NCBI GenBank assembly: GCA_950097015.1
Contig: CATNEN010000001.1
Location: forward strand, 21,257,501 to 21,321,500
Length of the DNA stretch: 64,000 bases
Direction of reading: 5' to 3'
Origin: Macrostomum hystrix
Taxonomy: Eukaryota; Platyhelminthes; Macrostomidae
The translations under genes and the position numbers were made by a program. Below, in pieces: positions 1 through 9,122 of the stretch; the first letter of the stretch is position 1, and each line of letters opens with the position of its first letter. The notes under the pieces were generated by a model. The model was not told where the DNA came from, searched no databases, and saw only the letters and a list, made by a program, of their open reading frames with translations.

Positions 1-263
1 CACCGTTGAAATCAACGCCAACACCATCTTCCGTCTCAAACTGCAGCACAATCTCGTGAATCTCCTTATTACTTAGCACAACTCTTTTCACTGGATTTGG
101 TTTCTCTACCAGCATCTGTCCTCCAGGAACAGAGTTTGAGATGTTGTACAAAATATTCGTTCGTTTTCCCTTAAATACCCAATCAAGACTGAGATTACTT
201 CTGATTAGAATATTCAAACCCTTTACAATGTCTGCGATATATTTAGTCTTTCAGCAATCGCTT
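1..263 (-). pseudogene. Inverted, internally deleted copy of the penton-like gene
   Basis: Read on the minus strand, positions 1-240 match 13719-13958 of the penton-like gene with one mismatch seen by eye, and 241-263 match 13203-13225. The 493 bp between those two parts of the intact gene are missing here, and the junction has a few shared bases. The copy runs off the left window edge in the direction that would include the 3' end of the intact gene. The near identity points to a recent duplication or to an outer repeat kept alike by gene conversion. It could be the inner part of a long left terminal inverted repeat of the Maverick, or part of a second inverted copy. Confidence 0.88.
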
Positions 264-272
264 TAAGAGTCA

Positions 273-326
273 GTAGTTAAGAGTTAAGAGTTAAGAGTAA
301 GAGTAAGAGTTTAACAGTTAAGAGTC
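273..326. repeat. GTTAAGA/GTAAGA simple repeat
   Basis: An imperfect 6-7 bp repeat follows the inverted penton fragment directly. Nothing codes between it and the 47-bp array that begins at 491. Confidence 0.6.
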
Positions 327-490
327 ACTGGTTTCACAAGAGTATCAAAGGATCGTCTTCAGCCGCTGCTTGACCGTCTCCAGCACCAGCAGGCTGGCAA
401 GCTTCAGCATCTGCAGCAAAAGTTTAGTGGTAGTATTTACATTAGAGTGCTATAGTTTTATAAAAGAGAGACACAGAGGAGAGAGCGTAG

Positions 491-830
491 CACACATATT
501 GGGTGGGCCAATAATACACACGGTTTTTCCTTCAATTCACACATATTGGGTGGGCCAATAATACACACGGTTTTTCCTTCAATTCACACATATTGGGTGG
601 GCCAATAATACACACGGTTTTTCCTTCAATTCACACATATTGGGTGGGCCAATAATACACACGGTTTTTCCTTCAATTCACACATATTGGGTGGGCCAAT
701 AATACACACGGTTTTTCCTTCAATTCACACATATTGGGTGGGCCAATAATACACACGGTTTTTCCTTCAATTCACACATATTGGGTGGGCCAATAATACA
801 CACGGTTTTTTCCTTCAATTCACACATTTT
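491..830. repeat. 47-bp tandem minisatellite, seven copies plus a partial one
   Basis: The units start at 491, 538, 585, 632, 679, 726 and 773. Six are identical and the seventh has one extra T. A partial eighth unit ends near 830. Each unit carries the near-palindrome TTGGGTGGGCCAA. Short open frames across it are by-products of the repeat. Near identity suggests recent expansion. Confidence 0.95.
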
Positions 831-1413
831 AATTTTTCTAGTAGACTCACAATGCTCATATAGAAGGCCCTGAAGTTCAGCCGCTGATGGAGGTCTTGTT
901 GGGGGAGTCGGATCTTGCCAATCTTCTGCATCCGTTTGCCACCACCTTTCGCTCCGAATTGTCCTAGAGTTTTCATGCAGGAATGTAGCCGAAACAGAGC
1001 AAAAGCGGAGCCGCGGAAGCTCGGTCACCAAAGTATAGATGTTATGGCGGGATTGCACGTGGTAGTAACTCACACTGAACAGTTCTGCCAGGCTTGTTAA
1101 AGTATGCTGATGCCTTGTCATAAATTGGTCATTCCTTGTAGCGAAGCACGAGCTCACCCTTTGAAGGCATGATCGCTTGGTATAAAATAGTAAGCTGACA
1201 GGGAGCACAGCGATGCGAGCGAAATGCTCTTTGCTCCTTATCTTCTCTCAGTATTTAAAAGCTCAATACTCATGCAGTCAGCAAATCGATTTTTTAGTCT
1301 GTTCCTATGATCAGACAAATGCCCTCCAATTGGCGCGCTTTCTGCCAAAAAAGTCTCGGCGGCGCTTTTTGTGCCAGCTGGCAGACTTTTTGGCAGACTT
1401 TTTTTTGCTTGAA
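831..1413. other. Unassigned stretch between minisatellite and Maverick genes
   Basis: The minus strand is open from 1208 down into the minisatellite, with the first ATG near 1121. Its middle part is proline- and tryptophan-rich and could be an old exon, but its C-terminus is repeat-derived and I recognise no family. A run of TTTTTGGCAGAC-like words lies near 1345-1410. No clear promoter or Maverick terminus was found. Confidence 0.3.
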
Positions 1414-1857
1414 TCATTCTGCTCTCTCAACCCCCAGCTCTTTCAGCAGTCCTCCTAGTTCCTTACTTGGCGCATGCAATACAAAACCCACCCCACCAAT
1501 CCCCAACCCCAACTTTGTCTTACCAAAAATAACAGCTTTAACTAGTTTCCGAGCGATCGATTCCCTCCACCCGCTTGAAGCCCCCATATTGTCTAGCATT
1601 CTGAGCATTTCTTTGTCCCAGCGAGTCTTCTCCTCTGGAAAATCCCTATACTTAATATCATGCCACATGCAGACAGAGTCTAGCTCGTTCACAGGCTCAT
1701 GCCCAGGATTTGGATTATTGTTTTTATCTAGCTGTATTTCAAGCGGATTCAAAGGCCCGCAATATTTGTAGCCGGGAATTGTCCAGCCTTTGTTTGGATG
1801 AGGAAGCTTTTCTACCAGTCCATGTGAGTCTAAGTTTCCACCAGAGCGTTGCATCAT
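1414..1857 (-). CDS. Parvovirus VP1-like phospholipase A2 domain protein
   Basis: This 147-residue protein has the secreted-PLA2 signature: a calcium-loop-like segment YCGPLN around residues 32-37 and a catalytic helix with D60, C63, H66, D67 and Y70 in the order D-x5-H-D-x2-Y. In parvoviruses such domains break the endosomal membrane during entry, and adintoviruses carry them too. The usual second glycine of the calcium loop is leucine here. After residue 100 a glycine-rich hydrophobic stretch could touch membranes. The start is one of two adjacent ATGs, 26 bp from the divergent integrase start, so the two probably share a promoter. The fold is fairly certain, enzymatic activity is not. Confidence 0.8.
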   Translation of the reverse strand: MMQRSGGNLDSHGLVEKLPHPNKGWTIPGYKYCGPLNPLEIQLDKNNNPNPGHEPVNELDSVCMWHDIKYRDFPEEKTRWDKEMLRMLDNMGASSGWRESIARKLVKAVIFGKTKLGLGIGGVGFVLHAPSKELGGLLKELGVERAE

Positions 1858-1883
1858 TTTTATAAAAAATTAAATAAAAAATA
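1858..1883. promoter_or_regulatory. AT-rich bidirectional leader between PLA2 and integrase
   Basis: The 26 bp between the divergent starts are almost pure A and T and contain TTTATAAAAAA. They must supply both 5' leaders unless transcription starts inside the neighbouring genes. Confidence 0.5.
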
Positions 1884-2873
1884 ATGGCAGATCAGAAACT
1901 TCAAAAGCTCTACTACAGTGACAAAGGATTCTTTGTAGGAAAAAATGCTGTCACCAAACTCGCGGAACTAAGTAATGAATCAAAACAAACAGTTGAAAGA
2001 TGGCTCTCTAAGCAAGCAGTTTACCAAGTCTATTTCCCACCTGTTAAATTTGCAAGACCTCACTTTAACATCTATAAACCTAATGAAGCGCACCAAGCAG
2101 ATCTTCTGTTTCTCCCCAATGACTCAGGCTACAAGTATGCGCTCACTGTTATAGACATTGCCTCCAGATATAAGGAAGCGAGACCGCTTAAGACTAAGAA
2201 GTCAGAAGCAGTTGCAGCTGCCCTCCAAGACATTTACAAAAACTCACCGCTCACATACCCCCAAACCTTTATGACTGATCCTGGCAAAGAATTCATGGGG
2301 GCAGTCAAATCCCTTATGGAAAAGAACAATACGAAAATGCGCTACGGAAGAACTGAGCTCCATAGAGACCAGGCTTTTGTTGAAAGATTCAATCTAACTC
2401 TAGCAAAGAGACTTTTCACAAAGCAGACAGCTGAAGAGCTGAAACTAAAAAGTGGCCAATACTATACCAAGTGGACAGAAAGACTCCCCGCAGTAATAAG
2501 TCAACTGAACAATGAAGTATCTCGAATGACAAACCTGAAACCAAATACTGCCATCAAACAAGACACAGTTAAATCAAAACATCCAATCGCCCAATTCCCA
2601 ATTCCAAAGCTCCCTGGTGTTTATTCTCCGGAAATTCTTACTAACTCTGAATTCGTTCGCTTCCTTTACTTACCAGGAGAGCTGGAGAAGGACACAAAGA
2701 GAAGAGCAACAGACCCATACTTTAGTCTTGATGTACATAAGATAAACAGGCATTTCACATCAGCATCCGGTGATTACTATTTTCTATCCCAAGACTTTAA
2801 TTCAAAAGCCCCCACACGATCATTCACAAGGGCTGAGCTTCTAGTGATTCCACATGACACAGAAATAAATTAA
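1884..2873 (+). CDS. Retroviral-type (rve) integrase
   Basis: This 329-residue protein is expected to insert the linear element into host DNA by strand transfer. The DDE core shows D73 (HQADLLFL), D132 (TDPGKEF) and E167 (FVERFN), with 34 residues between the last two, close to the classical DD35E spacing. The N-terminal 45 residues look like the short helical domain of Maverick integrases. I see no clear HHCC zinc finger and no obvious chromodomain. The C-terminal part has the small beta-rich pattern common in this family. The start is the first ATG after an AT-only leader. The frame is uninterrupted. Confidence 0.95.
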   Translation: MADQKLQKLYYSDKGFFVGKNAVTKLAELSNESKQTVERWLSKQAVYQVYFPPVKFARPHFNIYKPNEAHQADLLFLPNDSGYKYALTVIDIASRYKEARPLKTKKSEAVAAALQDIYKNSPLTYPQTFMTDPGKEFMGAVKSLMEKNNTKMRYGRTELHRDQAFVERFNLTLAKRLFTKQTAEELKLKSGQYYTKWTERLPAVISQLNNEVSRMTNLKPNTAIKQDTVKSKHPIAQFPIPKLPGVYSPEILTNSEFVRFLYLPGELEKDTKRRATDPYFSLDVHKINRHFTSASGDYYFLSQDFNSKAPTRSFTRAELLVIPHDTEIN

Positions 2874-2889
2874 ATTTTTTTTAAATAAA

Positions 2890-3318
2890 ATGATTGAAAC
2901 CAGAACCGTGAATAAAATCAGCAGAATTATCGACTCTAAGAAGCCAGGAGTTGTATCAATTAAAGGTGTCAAAGTCAAAGTAGATCCAATCCAGCATCTG
3001 ATCCATTGTAACAATCAAACGCACAATATCACTGATGAGAAGACAGGTGGGGTTCTTCCTTTGTTAACTCTTATCCCCATCATCGCAGGTGCTCTTGGTG
3101 CTGCAGGAGGTGTAGCCGGCGGAGTTGCATCAGCTGTGAAGGCTGGCAATGACAGAGCACACCAACAAGAGATGGAGAAAATCGCTAGAGAAAAAGGAGT
3201 CAGAATCGGGGGTAGTTGTGAATCTGATGAATCAGCTGATGAATCAGTCAGCAAATCAGAAATCGTTAAAGCCATCATGACACTGCATAAAGCAGGATTT
3301 ACAATACTCCGGATGTGA
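2890..3318 (+). CDS. Small protein with glycine-rich hydrophobic segment (pX-like candidate)
   Basis: A 142-residue protein 17 bp downstream of the integrase. Residues 53-83 form a hydrophobic Gly/Ala block that begins GGVLPLL, flanked by charged segments and followed by a Ser/Asp/Glu-rich stretch near 108-123. Adintoviruses encode short proteins with a GG-x-LP hydrophobic motif that have been compared with adenovirus core peptide pX. I infer the same class here. A membrane-active virion component is an equal possibility. The opposite-strand open frame is a shadow. Confidence 0.6.
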   Translation: MIETRTVNKISRIIDSKKPGVVSIKGVKVKVDPIQHLIHCNNQTHNITDEKTGGVLPLLTLIPIIAGALGAAGGVAGGVASAVKAGNDRAHQQEMEKIAREKGVRIGGSCESDESADESVSKSEIVKAIMTLHKAGFTILRM

Positions 3319-3399
3319 AAACAGAACAGAACAGAATCTGCTCTCATAACTATATTTAGCACTGTTGGTAGTAGTTTGCCATACTTTACACTTCACTTG

Positions 3400-3443
3400 A
3401 GGGTGACCACCCTAAATTTTTTTTTATAAAATTTTCATTAAAA
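3400..3443 (+). promoter_or_regulatory. PolB upstream element: palindrome plus TATA-like run
   Basis: A 14-bp palindrome AGGGTGACCACCCT at 3400-3413 is followed by a T-rich run with TATAAAATTTT and then the PolB ATG. A related half (GAGCACCCTAGG) lies at 14263-14274, just outside the last gene of the element. This suits a binding site for an element-encoded or host regulator, but that is inference. Confidence 0.4.
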
Positions 3444-6400
3444 ATGCCTAAAGCAATTCCAGAAAAAAAATTTGTCGAATCTTTCTTTCAAAATTATTGC
3501 CCTCAAGCCTCTTCTTTTCAGCAGAAAAGTAAAGTTTTGCAAGAGCTTTGCAGGCAGAAATTCAATACAGATCCAGGCTACCTCGGGAGCTATGCAAAGC
3601 TGCAAGAAATTATTAATCAGCTTCAATCATCAGAGCAGTACACACCCGTGATGAACCCTGCAGCTGAGCATCAACAAAGGAGCCGCAGCTTAGTCAACAG
3701 ATATCAGACTCTCACAGGTCAAAATGTGTCGAAATACCCACAGAATAAGCAAGAGCAAGAAGATCTAGAACGTACAATCCACCAGGTTGAAGCAGAGCTA
3801 CAAACTGAAGACATTAAATTTGCACAGAGAAAATTCACAGAGTATTATATTGAGTACACAATCCAGGAAGACACCACAAATTCCCAATCCGACATTTACG
3901 ACTTCAAAGACAGAATTCAATCAGTAATTGATCACACACTGAAGTCACGTAAGACCTTCAAGCTTCAGTTATCATTCAAGATTGAATTTTACATGCCTGC
4001 AAAATCCACTGAGCGTCTTGAATACTACATGACAACTAAAGCTCTACCCTTTACTCCCACTGACACACAGGATCCCTTTCTTCAAGAGATCAGTAAAAAG
4101 ATTGACGCCTTTACTTCCGGAGGATCAGGTTGGGTTGTCAATGGCATTCAAAAAGCTACAGTAATGATCATTAAATATGACCCTCTCAAAGCTTCATCAT
4201 ATATTGAGCTCCCGAAAAAGCTAGCGAGTAAAAAAGCTTGCATCAATGTGAAAAATTATGACCAATGCTGTGCACTATGGGCAGTTTGGTCTGCAATATT
4301 GTATGAGAAAGATCGAGCCCACCCAGAGAGAACTTCTCATTATAAAATGTCTTTTGACGCAAAACTTTTAGAATGCCATGCTAAAGGAATTTCCTTCAAT
4401 AGAGGCGGCTTGGCAATCGATCAAATCCCAAAGCTAGAGGAAGTCTTTAACAATAAAATCAGAATCACAGTCTTTGAATGGAATGAGAAGAGCGAAAAAG
4501 TACAATTAGTCAGAGCCAGTAAAAACACGCTAGATCCTGAAGGTAGGCGTCGCATAGATGTCGATCTTCTAATCATAGGTGATTTGCGTGAAAATGCCCA
4601 CTACGTTTGGATTAAAGATCTTTCCAGGCTCCTCCACAAGCAAATGAACAATCATCATGAATCGGTAGCAATCTGTCGTCTTTGTCTGAAGCATTATAGT
4701 GGACCCGATCGTGATGAAAAACTTAAAGAGCATGAACTGACCTGTGAAGATCATCCAACCAACTGCACACTTCCAACGGATAAGCATCTCAGATTTAAGA
4801 GTTATCACAAGATGGAGAAGCTCCCTTTTATAGTATACGCTGACTTTGAATGCACTATAAACCCTGAAACCAATAAGCATGTCCCAAATTCTGTTGCATA
4901 TCTCTTTATTGGAAGAGACTCTTTTATTGACTCAAAGTATTTCTTAGGTGACCAGTGTGTTGAACAATTCATTTACTCGATGATGGAATTACAGAAAAAT
5001 GTTGCTGCCATTCAGCCTGTTCGAATAATTATGTCCGATCAAGATGAAATCGACTTCGGATCTGCAACTCATTGTCACATTTGCCGAAAGCTATTAACAC
5101 CCTGCGACGTCAAAAACCACACAGTCAGAGACCACGATCACTTCACAGGAAAATTTAGAGGGGCAGCTCATAACACCTGTAATCTGAAACTAAAGAAAAA
5201 CATCCGCGACCTTACCATTTTCTTCCATAACGGAAGGGGATATGATTATCACTTATTGGTTGAGAAGCTGGGTATGATACCAGGCATTAAACTAGATTGC
5301 ATCGCAGAGAACAAAGAAAAGTTTAAGTGCATTGATATTAAGCGAGATTCAGGCAAGATTAAGATCAAAGATTCATTCCAGTTTCTGGCCGCAAGTCTCG
5401 ATGCTTTGAGTAAAAATCTCACCGATGACCAATGTACTTATACCAAGATGCTGGCAGATTCCCTCAATCCTAGAACCCCAGATTCATTTAAGCTTCTTAG
5501 AAAGAAAGGTGTCTACCCTTATGAATGTAATCACGTCTTTGCAGAACCACTACCACCCAAGGACAAGTTCTTTTCAAAGCTAACAAACTCTGGGATTTCT
5601 GATGAAGATTATGAGCATGCTCAGACTGTTTACAAACATTTTAACTGTCGAAACTTTCTTGATTATCACATGCTTTACCTTTGGACTGATGTCTTTCTTC
5701 TAGCTGATGTATTTGAAACCTTTAGAAAGACCTGGTACTCTGCTTATGGTCTCGACCCCGCTCATTATGTGTCTTTGCCTGCTACCAGTTGGGAATCATT
5801 GCTTAAAATGAAATGGGATCAAAATCCCAACTGGTACATCGAGCTGCTTACAGACATAGACATGTACAACTTTATAGATTCATCTAAGAGAGGTGGCATC
5901 TCTATTTGTGTCCATAGGTATGCAAAGGCGAACAATCCGTATCTAGAAGACTATGATAAAGAAAAGCCTTCAAACTACATCCTTTACCTGGATGCCAACA
6001 ACCTCTATGGTTGGGCTATGAGCCAAGATTTACCTGTTAGAGATTTTAGGTGGCTAACAGAATGCAACACAGACTTTTCAATACCTGCGATCTATGAAGT
6101 TGATGTTGAAATCCCATGGGAACTTCACGACTATTTCTCTGACTTTGCCCCCTTCCCTGAGAACATTAACTGTCCAAAGATAATCCAGTACAATGGAAGC
6201 TGGCAGCTATCTGAAAAAGAAAAAGAGCGTGTGAAGAAATTGACACAAAATCTCATGAACAAGACCCGCTATAAAATCCACTACAAACTGTTGCAGTATT
6301 TTATCTCCCTAGGCTGTAGGGTCACGAAAGTTCACAGAGCTCTCGCATTCACAGAAGAAGCGTGGATGAAGCCATACATAGAAAAAAACACCCAGTTTAG

Positions 6401-7235
6401 AACTAAAGCAACAAACAGCTTTGACAAGGACCTGTTCAAGCTTGCAAACAACTCTGTCTATGGCAAGACCCTAGAAAACGAACGCAACCGCACGAACCTG
6501 AAGCTCGTTAAGTCTGATGAGCATGGTGTCATTCAGACAAGTTTATCAAAGCCCACTTTCAAAGAGCTTCATATCTTTAATGATTACTTGGGTGCCATAC
6601 TGTTCTATAAGACTAAAGTTACCCTATGCAAGCCCATATTTACAGGTGTGACTGTACTTGACGAATCGAAGCGCCTGATGTATAAATTCTTCTATGACAT
6701 GAAGCGGCAATATGGTGAACAACTGAAACTTCTATATACTGACACAGACTCCCTAATTCTAAACATACAGACTGAGGATGTCTATCAGGACATGTTGAAT
6801 CAAAAACATCTGTATGACCTATCCGAATATCCAGAGTCCTTCAAGACTTTGAAAGGTGATCAAGTACGCGACACTGGAAATCAAAAAGTTGTAGGAAAAA
6901 TGAAGGATGAAACGGCTGGCACCCTCATTACAGAGTTTATCGGTTTGAGGGCAAAGTCCTATTTTGTAAAAAGTTGTAAGTCTACCATTAAAAAATCAAA
7001 AGGAATCCCAAAACATGTTGTTAAAAACGATCTCCATGAAGCTTCATACAAGGACGCATTGATCAATAATAAAAGTACTACTCATGAATTTATGAAACTG
7101 CAGTCTAAGAACCACAACATTCACACAATTCAACAGAAGAAGATAGGCCTCTCAGGTGCCGATAACAAACGACATATCTTTGATGACAACATTAACAGCC
7201 TACCATTTGGACACTATAGATTAAATAATTTGTAA
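3444..7235 (+). CDS. Protein-primed family B DNA polymerase
   Basis: This 1263-residue enzyme would replicate the linear element from a terminal protein. Exonuclease motifs are DFE at 467-469, HNGRGYDYHLL near 595-606 and YLWTDVFLLADVF near 745-757. Polymerase motif A is YLDANNLYGWAM near 848, motif B KLANNSVYGKT near 999 and motif C YTDTDS at 1098-1103. Between exo I and II lies a Cys/His block near 543-577 (CHIC...RDHDHFTGKFRG...HNTCN) like the endonuclease VII/HNH-type zinc module known in Maverick polymerases. A C2H2-like pair sits near 410. A CINVKNYDQCC segment near 266 is a usual N-terminal landmark of Maverick polymerases. All catalytic motifs are intact. Confidence 0.97.
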   Translation: MPKAIPEKKFVESFFQNYCPQASSFQQKSKVLQELCRQKFNTDPGYLGSYAKLQEIINQLQSSEQYTPVMNPAAEHQQRSRSLVNRYQTLTGQNVSKYPQNKQEQEDLERTIHQVEAELQTEDIKFAQRKFTEYYIEYTIQEDTTNSQSDIYDFKDRIQSVIDHTLKSRKTFKLQLSFKIEFYMPAKSTERLEYYMTTKALPFTPTDTQDPFLQEISKKIDAFTSGGSGWVVNGIQKATVMIIKYDPLKASSYIELPKKLASKKACINVKNYDQCCALWAVWSAILYEKDRAHPERTSHYKMSFDAKLLECHAKGISFNRGGLAIDQIPKLEEVFNNKIRITVFEWNEKSEKVQLVRASKNTLDPEGRRRIDVDLLIIGDLRENAHYVWIKDLSRLLHKQMNNHHESVAICRLCLKHYSGPDRDEKLKEHELTCEDHPTNCTLPTDKHLRFKSYHKMEKLPFIVYADFECTINPETNKHVPNSVAYLFIGRDSFIDSKYFLGDQCVEQFIYSMMELQKNVAAIQPVRIIMSDQDEIDFGSATHCHICRKLLTPCDVKNHTVRDHDHFTGKFRGAAHNTCNLKLKKNIRDLTIFFHNGRGYDYHLLVEKLGMIPGIKLDCIAENKEKFKCIDIKRDSGKIKIKDSFQFLAASLDALSKNLTDDQCTYTKMLADSLNPRTPDSFKLLRKKGVYPYECNHVFAEPLPPKDKFFSKLTNSGISDEDYEHAQTVYKHFNCRNFLDYHMLYLWTDVFLLADVFETFRKTWYSAYGLDPAHYVSLPATSWESLLKMKWDQNPNWYIELLTDIDMYNFIDSSKRGGISICVHRYAKANNPYLEDYDKEKPSNYILYLDANNLYGWAMSQDLPVRDFRWLTECNTDFSIPAIYEVDVEIPWELHDYFSDFAPFPENINCPKIIQYNGSWQLSEKEKERVKKLTQNLMNKTRYKIHYKLLQYFISLGCRVTKVHRALAFTEEAWMKPYIEKNTQFRTKATNSFDKDLFKLANNSVYGKTLENERNRTNLKLVKSDEHGVIQTSLSKPTFKELHIFNDYLGAILFYKTKVTLCKPIFTGVTVLDESKRLMYKFFYDMKRQYGEQLKLLYTDTDSLILNIQTEDVYQDMLNQKHLYDLSEYPESFKTLKGDQVRDTGNQKVVGKMKDETAGTLITEFIGLRAKSYFVKSCKSTIKKSKGIPKHVVKNDLHEASYKDALINNKSTTHEFMKLQSKNHNIHTIQQKKIGLSGADNKRHIFDDNINSLPFGHYRLNNL

Positions 7236-7272
7236 CAAAAAAGTTGTAACAAAAAAATTTGTTAAAAAAATA

Positions 7273-7671
7273 ATGACAACCAATATTTATTTAGAAGAGC
7301 TAGCTCAGCAATTAAAAATCCCAAACTTCCGAGGAGTCTTTATGAAGGATACACTGCCAGAATCCCCACTAGAAAAAGAATGTGGAATCATGAACTTTGA
7401 CCCTGCAGAAAAGCCAGGTTCTCATTGGGTTTGTTGGGTAATTGATCCGAACCGTAATCACAAGTACTATTACTTTGATAGCTATGGTACGGCCGTGCCT
7501 GAAGTGCTGAGAAATTATATGACTCATATGAGACATAAAATATACCGCTCAGATTTTATACTCCAGGGTATTAACAGTGATATTTGTGGTGAGCTATGTA
7601 TGACTGTTTTGTATGCAATGACCCACACCCGAAAAAGTTACAAAGAAATCATTTTAGGGCTGAAAAAATAA
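7273..7671 (+). CDS. Adenain-like cysteine protease
   Basis: A 132-residue C5/Ulp1-fold protease, expected to cleave virion precursors during maturation. The catalytic set is visible: H51 in GSHWVCW, D69 in YFDSYG, Q98 in ILQG and the nucleophile C105 in SDICGELC, matching adenovirus protease order and spacing. It is shorter than adenovirus adenain (about 200 residues) but in the range of Maverick proteases. It follows PolB by 37 bp of A-rich DNA on the same strand and is probably transcribed with it or from a leader of its own. Confidence 0.93.
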   Translation: MTTNIYLEELAQQLKIPNFRGVFMKDTLPESPLEKECGIMNFDPAEKPGSHWVCWVIDPNRNHKYYYFDSYGTAVPEVLRNYMTHMRHKIYRSDFILQGINSDICGELCMTVLYAMTHTRKSYKEIILGLKK

Positions 7672-7696
7672 TTTTTTTAGGTCCCGTTAGGGCCTG

Positions 7697-8344
7697 TTAG
7701 GTCTTGTTCATTTTCGCTACTTTCGCGACATGCTGTTTGAACACATTCTCCAGATCATTTCTTAGCTGGCTCATTTCATCAATGGTATTTAGATTAAGCC
7801 TAACTCGTTGCTCATAGAGGTCTTGAATGTTTTTAAACTCATCCTCTGAAATGAACTTGTCTTCAATCGCCTTTGAGATGTACCCGATGATAGAGCTTTG
7901 TACTGATTTCTCGTTTGTTTGCTTCGCATGTAGATGCTTTAGCTTTTGTCGTCTGTTCCGTGATAGTGCTCCTGTAACTGCTGAAATCAGACCACATGTG
8001 GCACCAGCAGCTCCGAGTGGAATGGCGATTGGCGCAGTGATTACTGGAATTGTTGAAACAGCAGCTGCTGATCCCGATAGAACAGATACAGATCCAAGAA
8101 GCATATTAAGGTAATCGAAGACCTTGCACTGTCTATTATAGCGCTTCAGTTTCTTGGTATTATGATCAATTTGCCGTTCAATATCATCTCGCATCTTTTG
8201 AATCTCCACCAATCTGAATTGCTGTGAGTTGCAAGTGAAAGTTGGGTAAATGGGAGCACTAGGTTGGTAGTTTGAAGGAGCACTAGGTTGGTAAGGAGCA
8301 CTAGGTTGCTCTTGATCATATAGAGAGTTAACTTTTTCAGACAT
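7697..8344 (-). CDS. Membrane-type accessory protein with three PSAP late-domain motifs
   Basis: A 215-residue protein. Residues 14-31 hold three PSAP tetrapeptides in QPSAP context, the core motif by which retroviral Gag and other viral proteins bind the ESCRT-I subunit TSG101. A predicted helix follows (about 44-72), then a long hydrophobic Ala/Gly/Ser-rich hairpin (about 78-125) that should insert into membrane, then a basic coiled-coil-prone C-terminus. Related proteins recur in invertebrate Mavericks without assigned function. I infer a role in budding, egress or membrane remodelling. It is convergent with the protease gene (25 bp between stops). Confidence 0.7.
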   Translation of the reverse strand: MSEKVNSLYDQEQPSAPYQPSAPSNYQPSAPIYPTFTCNSQQFRLVEIQKMRDDIERQIDHNTKKLKRYNRQCKVFDYLNMLLGSVSVLSGSAAAVSTIPVITAPIAIPLGAAGATCGLISAVTGALSRNRRQKLKHLHAKQTNEKSVQSSIIGYISKAIEDKFISEDEFKNIQDLYEQRVRLNLNTIDEMSQLRNDLENVFKQHVAKVAKMNKT

Positions 8345-8375
8345 TTTTTTGAACGAAAAAAATTATATAAATTTT

Positions 8376-9104
8376 TTATGACCTTTCTCGCAAATCTGTT
8401 GCACGCCTTGCCGCCTCCCTTGATACCTCTTCTGATGGTCCATCAGATACTCTTGCTTCTTCAATGTCAATGTCCGGCAGATTGTGCAGTCTCTCTAGTC
8501 GGCCGAGTCTTCTTTTCGTTTTCCCCCAGTCGTTGTATATCCTATTCAAATACTCAGTGTGTCTTGTTACGTTTAGCCCCATGGTTCTTAGTGTTTCCTT
8601 TGTTTCATTTGCTAGTCTCTGAAGAGTTGTTATATCTGACTCTGCTGCTGTGAGTCGCGAACTCAATCTATCATGCACAGTGCTTGATCTTAGCATAAAG
8701 GCTTCTAAATTTCGAACTTTATTTGAATTTTCTGTTACTCTTTCTTCCACCAAGTTTGCTCGATTATTAACGGCAGTTCTCAGAGTGGCGATGTCTGATC
8801 TTAGAGTGGCGATGTCTGATCTCAGAGTGGGTATCGCTGCAACAAGAGTATCCCGATCATGAACAAACTGTACATATAGTATGTCAATCTCTTCCTTCCG
8901 CTTTGCTACGCTCAACCGCAGGTCTTCCATGTTTATTTGTTGTTGGTGTGTTGCCCGTTCTAGGGCTTTCAAGCGATCTTTATTGAGTTTGATTTCTGGA
9001 ATTTTTTCGTCAACATTTATATAACGCCTGTCAAGGTAAGAAACTTGAGCACTAGTGAGTGTGCTTCCGCGATCCAACGATTCACCTGCAAAATTAATAG
9101 ACAT
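8376..9104 (-). CDS. Coiled-coil accessory protein
   Basis: A 242-residue protein counted from the ATG at 9104. The open frame reaches 9119 only through non-ATG codons. Heptad-like leucine and isoleucine patterns run through most of it, and a TLRSDIA heptapeptide is repeated in tandem near residue 95. No transmembrane segment or enzyme motif is visible. The gene lies between the PSAP protein and the ATPase on the same strand, with an AT-rich leader. A fibre-like or scaffold role is possible from the trimer-prone coiled coil, but this is a guess. Confidence 0.7.
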   Translation of the reverse strand: MSINFAGESLDRGSTLTSAQVSYLDRRYINVDEKIPEIKLNKDRLKALERATHQQQINMEDLRLSVAKRKEEIDILYVQFVHDRDTLVAAIPTLRSDIATLRSDIATLRTAVNNRANLVEERVTENSNKVRNLEAFMLRSSTVHDRLSSRLTAAESDITTLQRLANETKETLRTMGLNVTRHTEYLNRIYNDWGKTKRRLGRLERLHNLPDIDIEEARVSDGPSEEVSREAARRATDLRERS

Positions 9105-9122
9105 TTTTTTTAATAACAAAAT

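Noticed and set aside
491-830. Possible CRISPR-like array
   Set aside because: Contiguous identical 47-bp units without spacers, in a eukaryotic context: a minisatellite.
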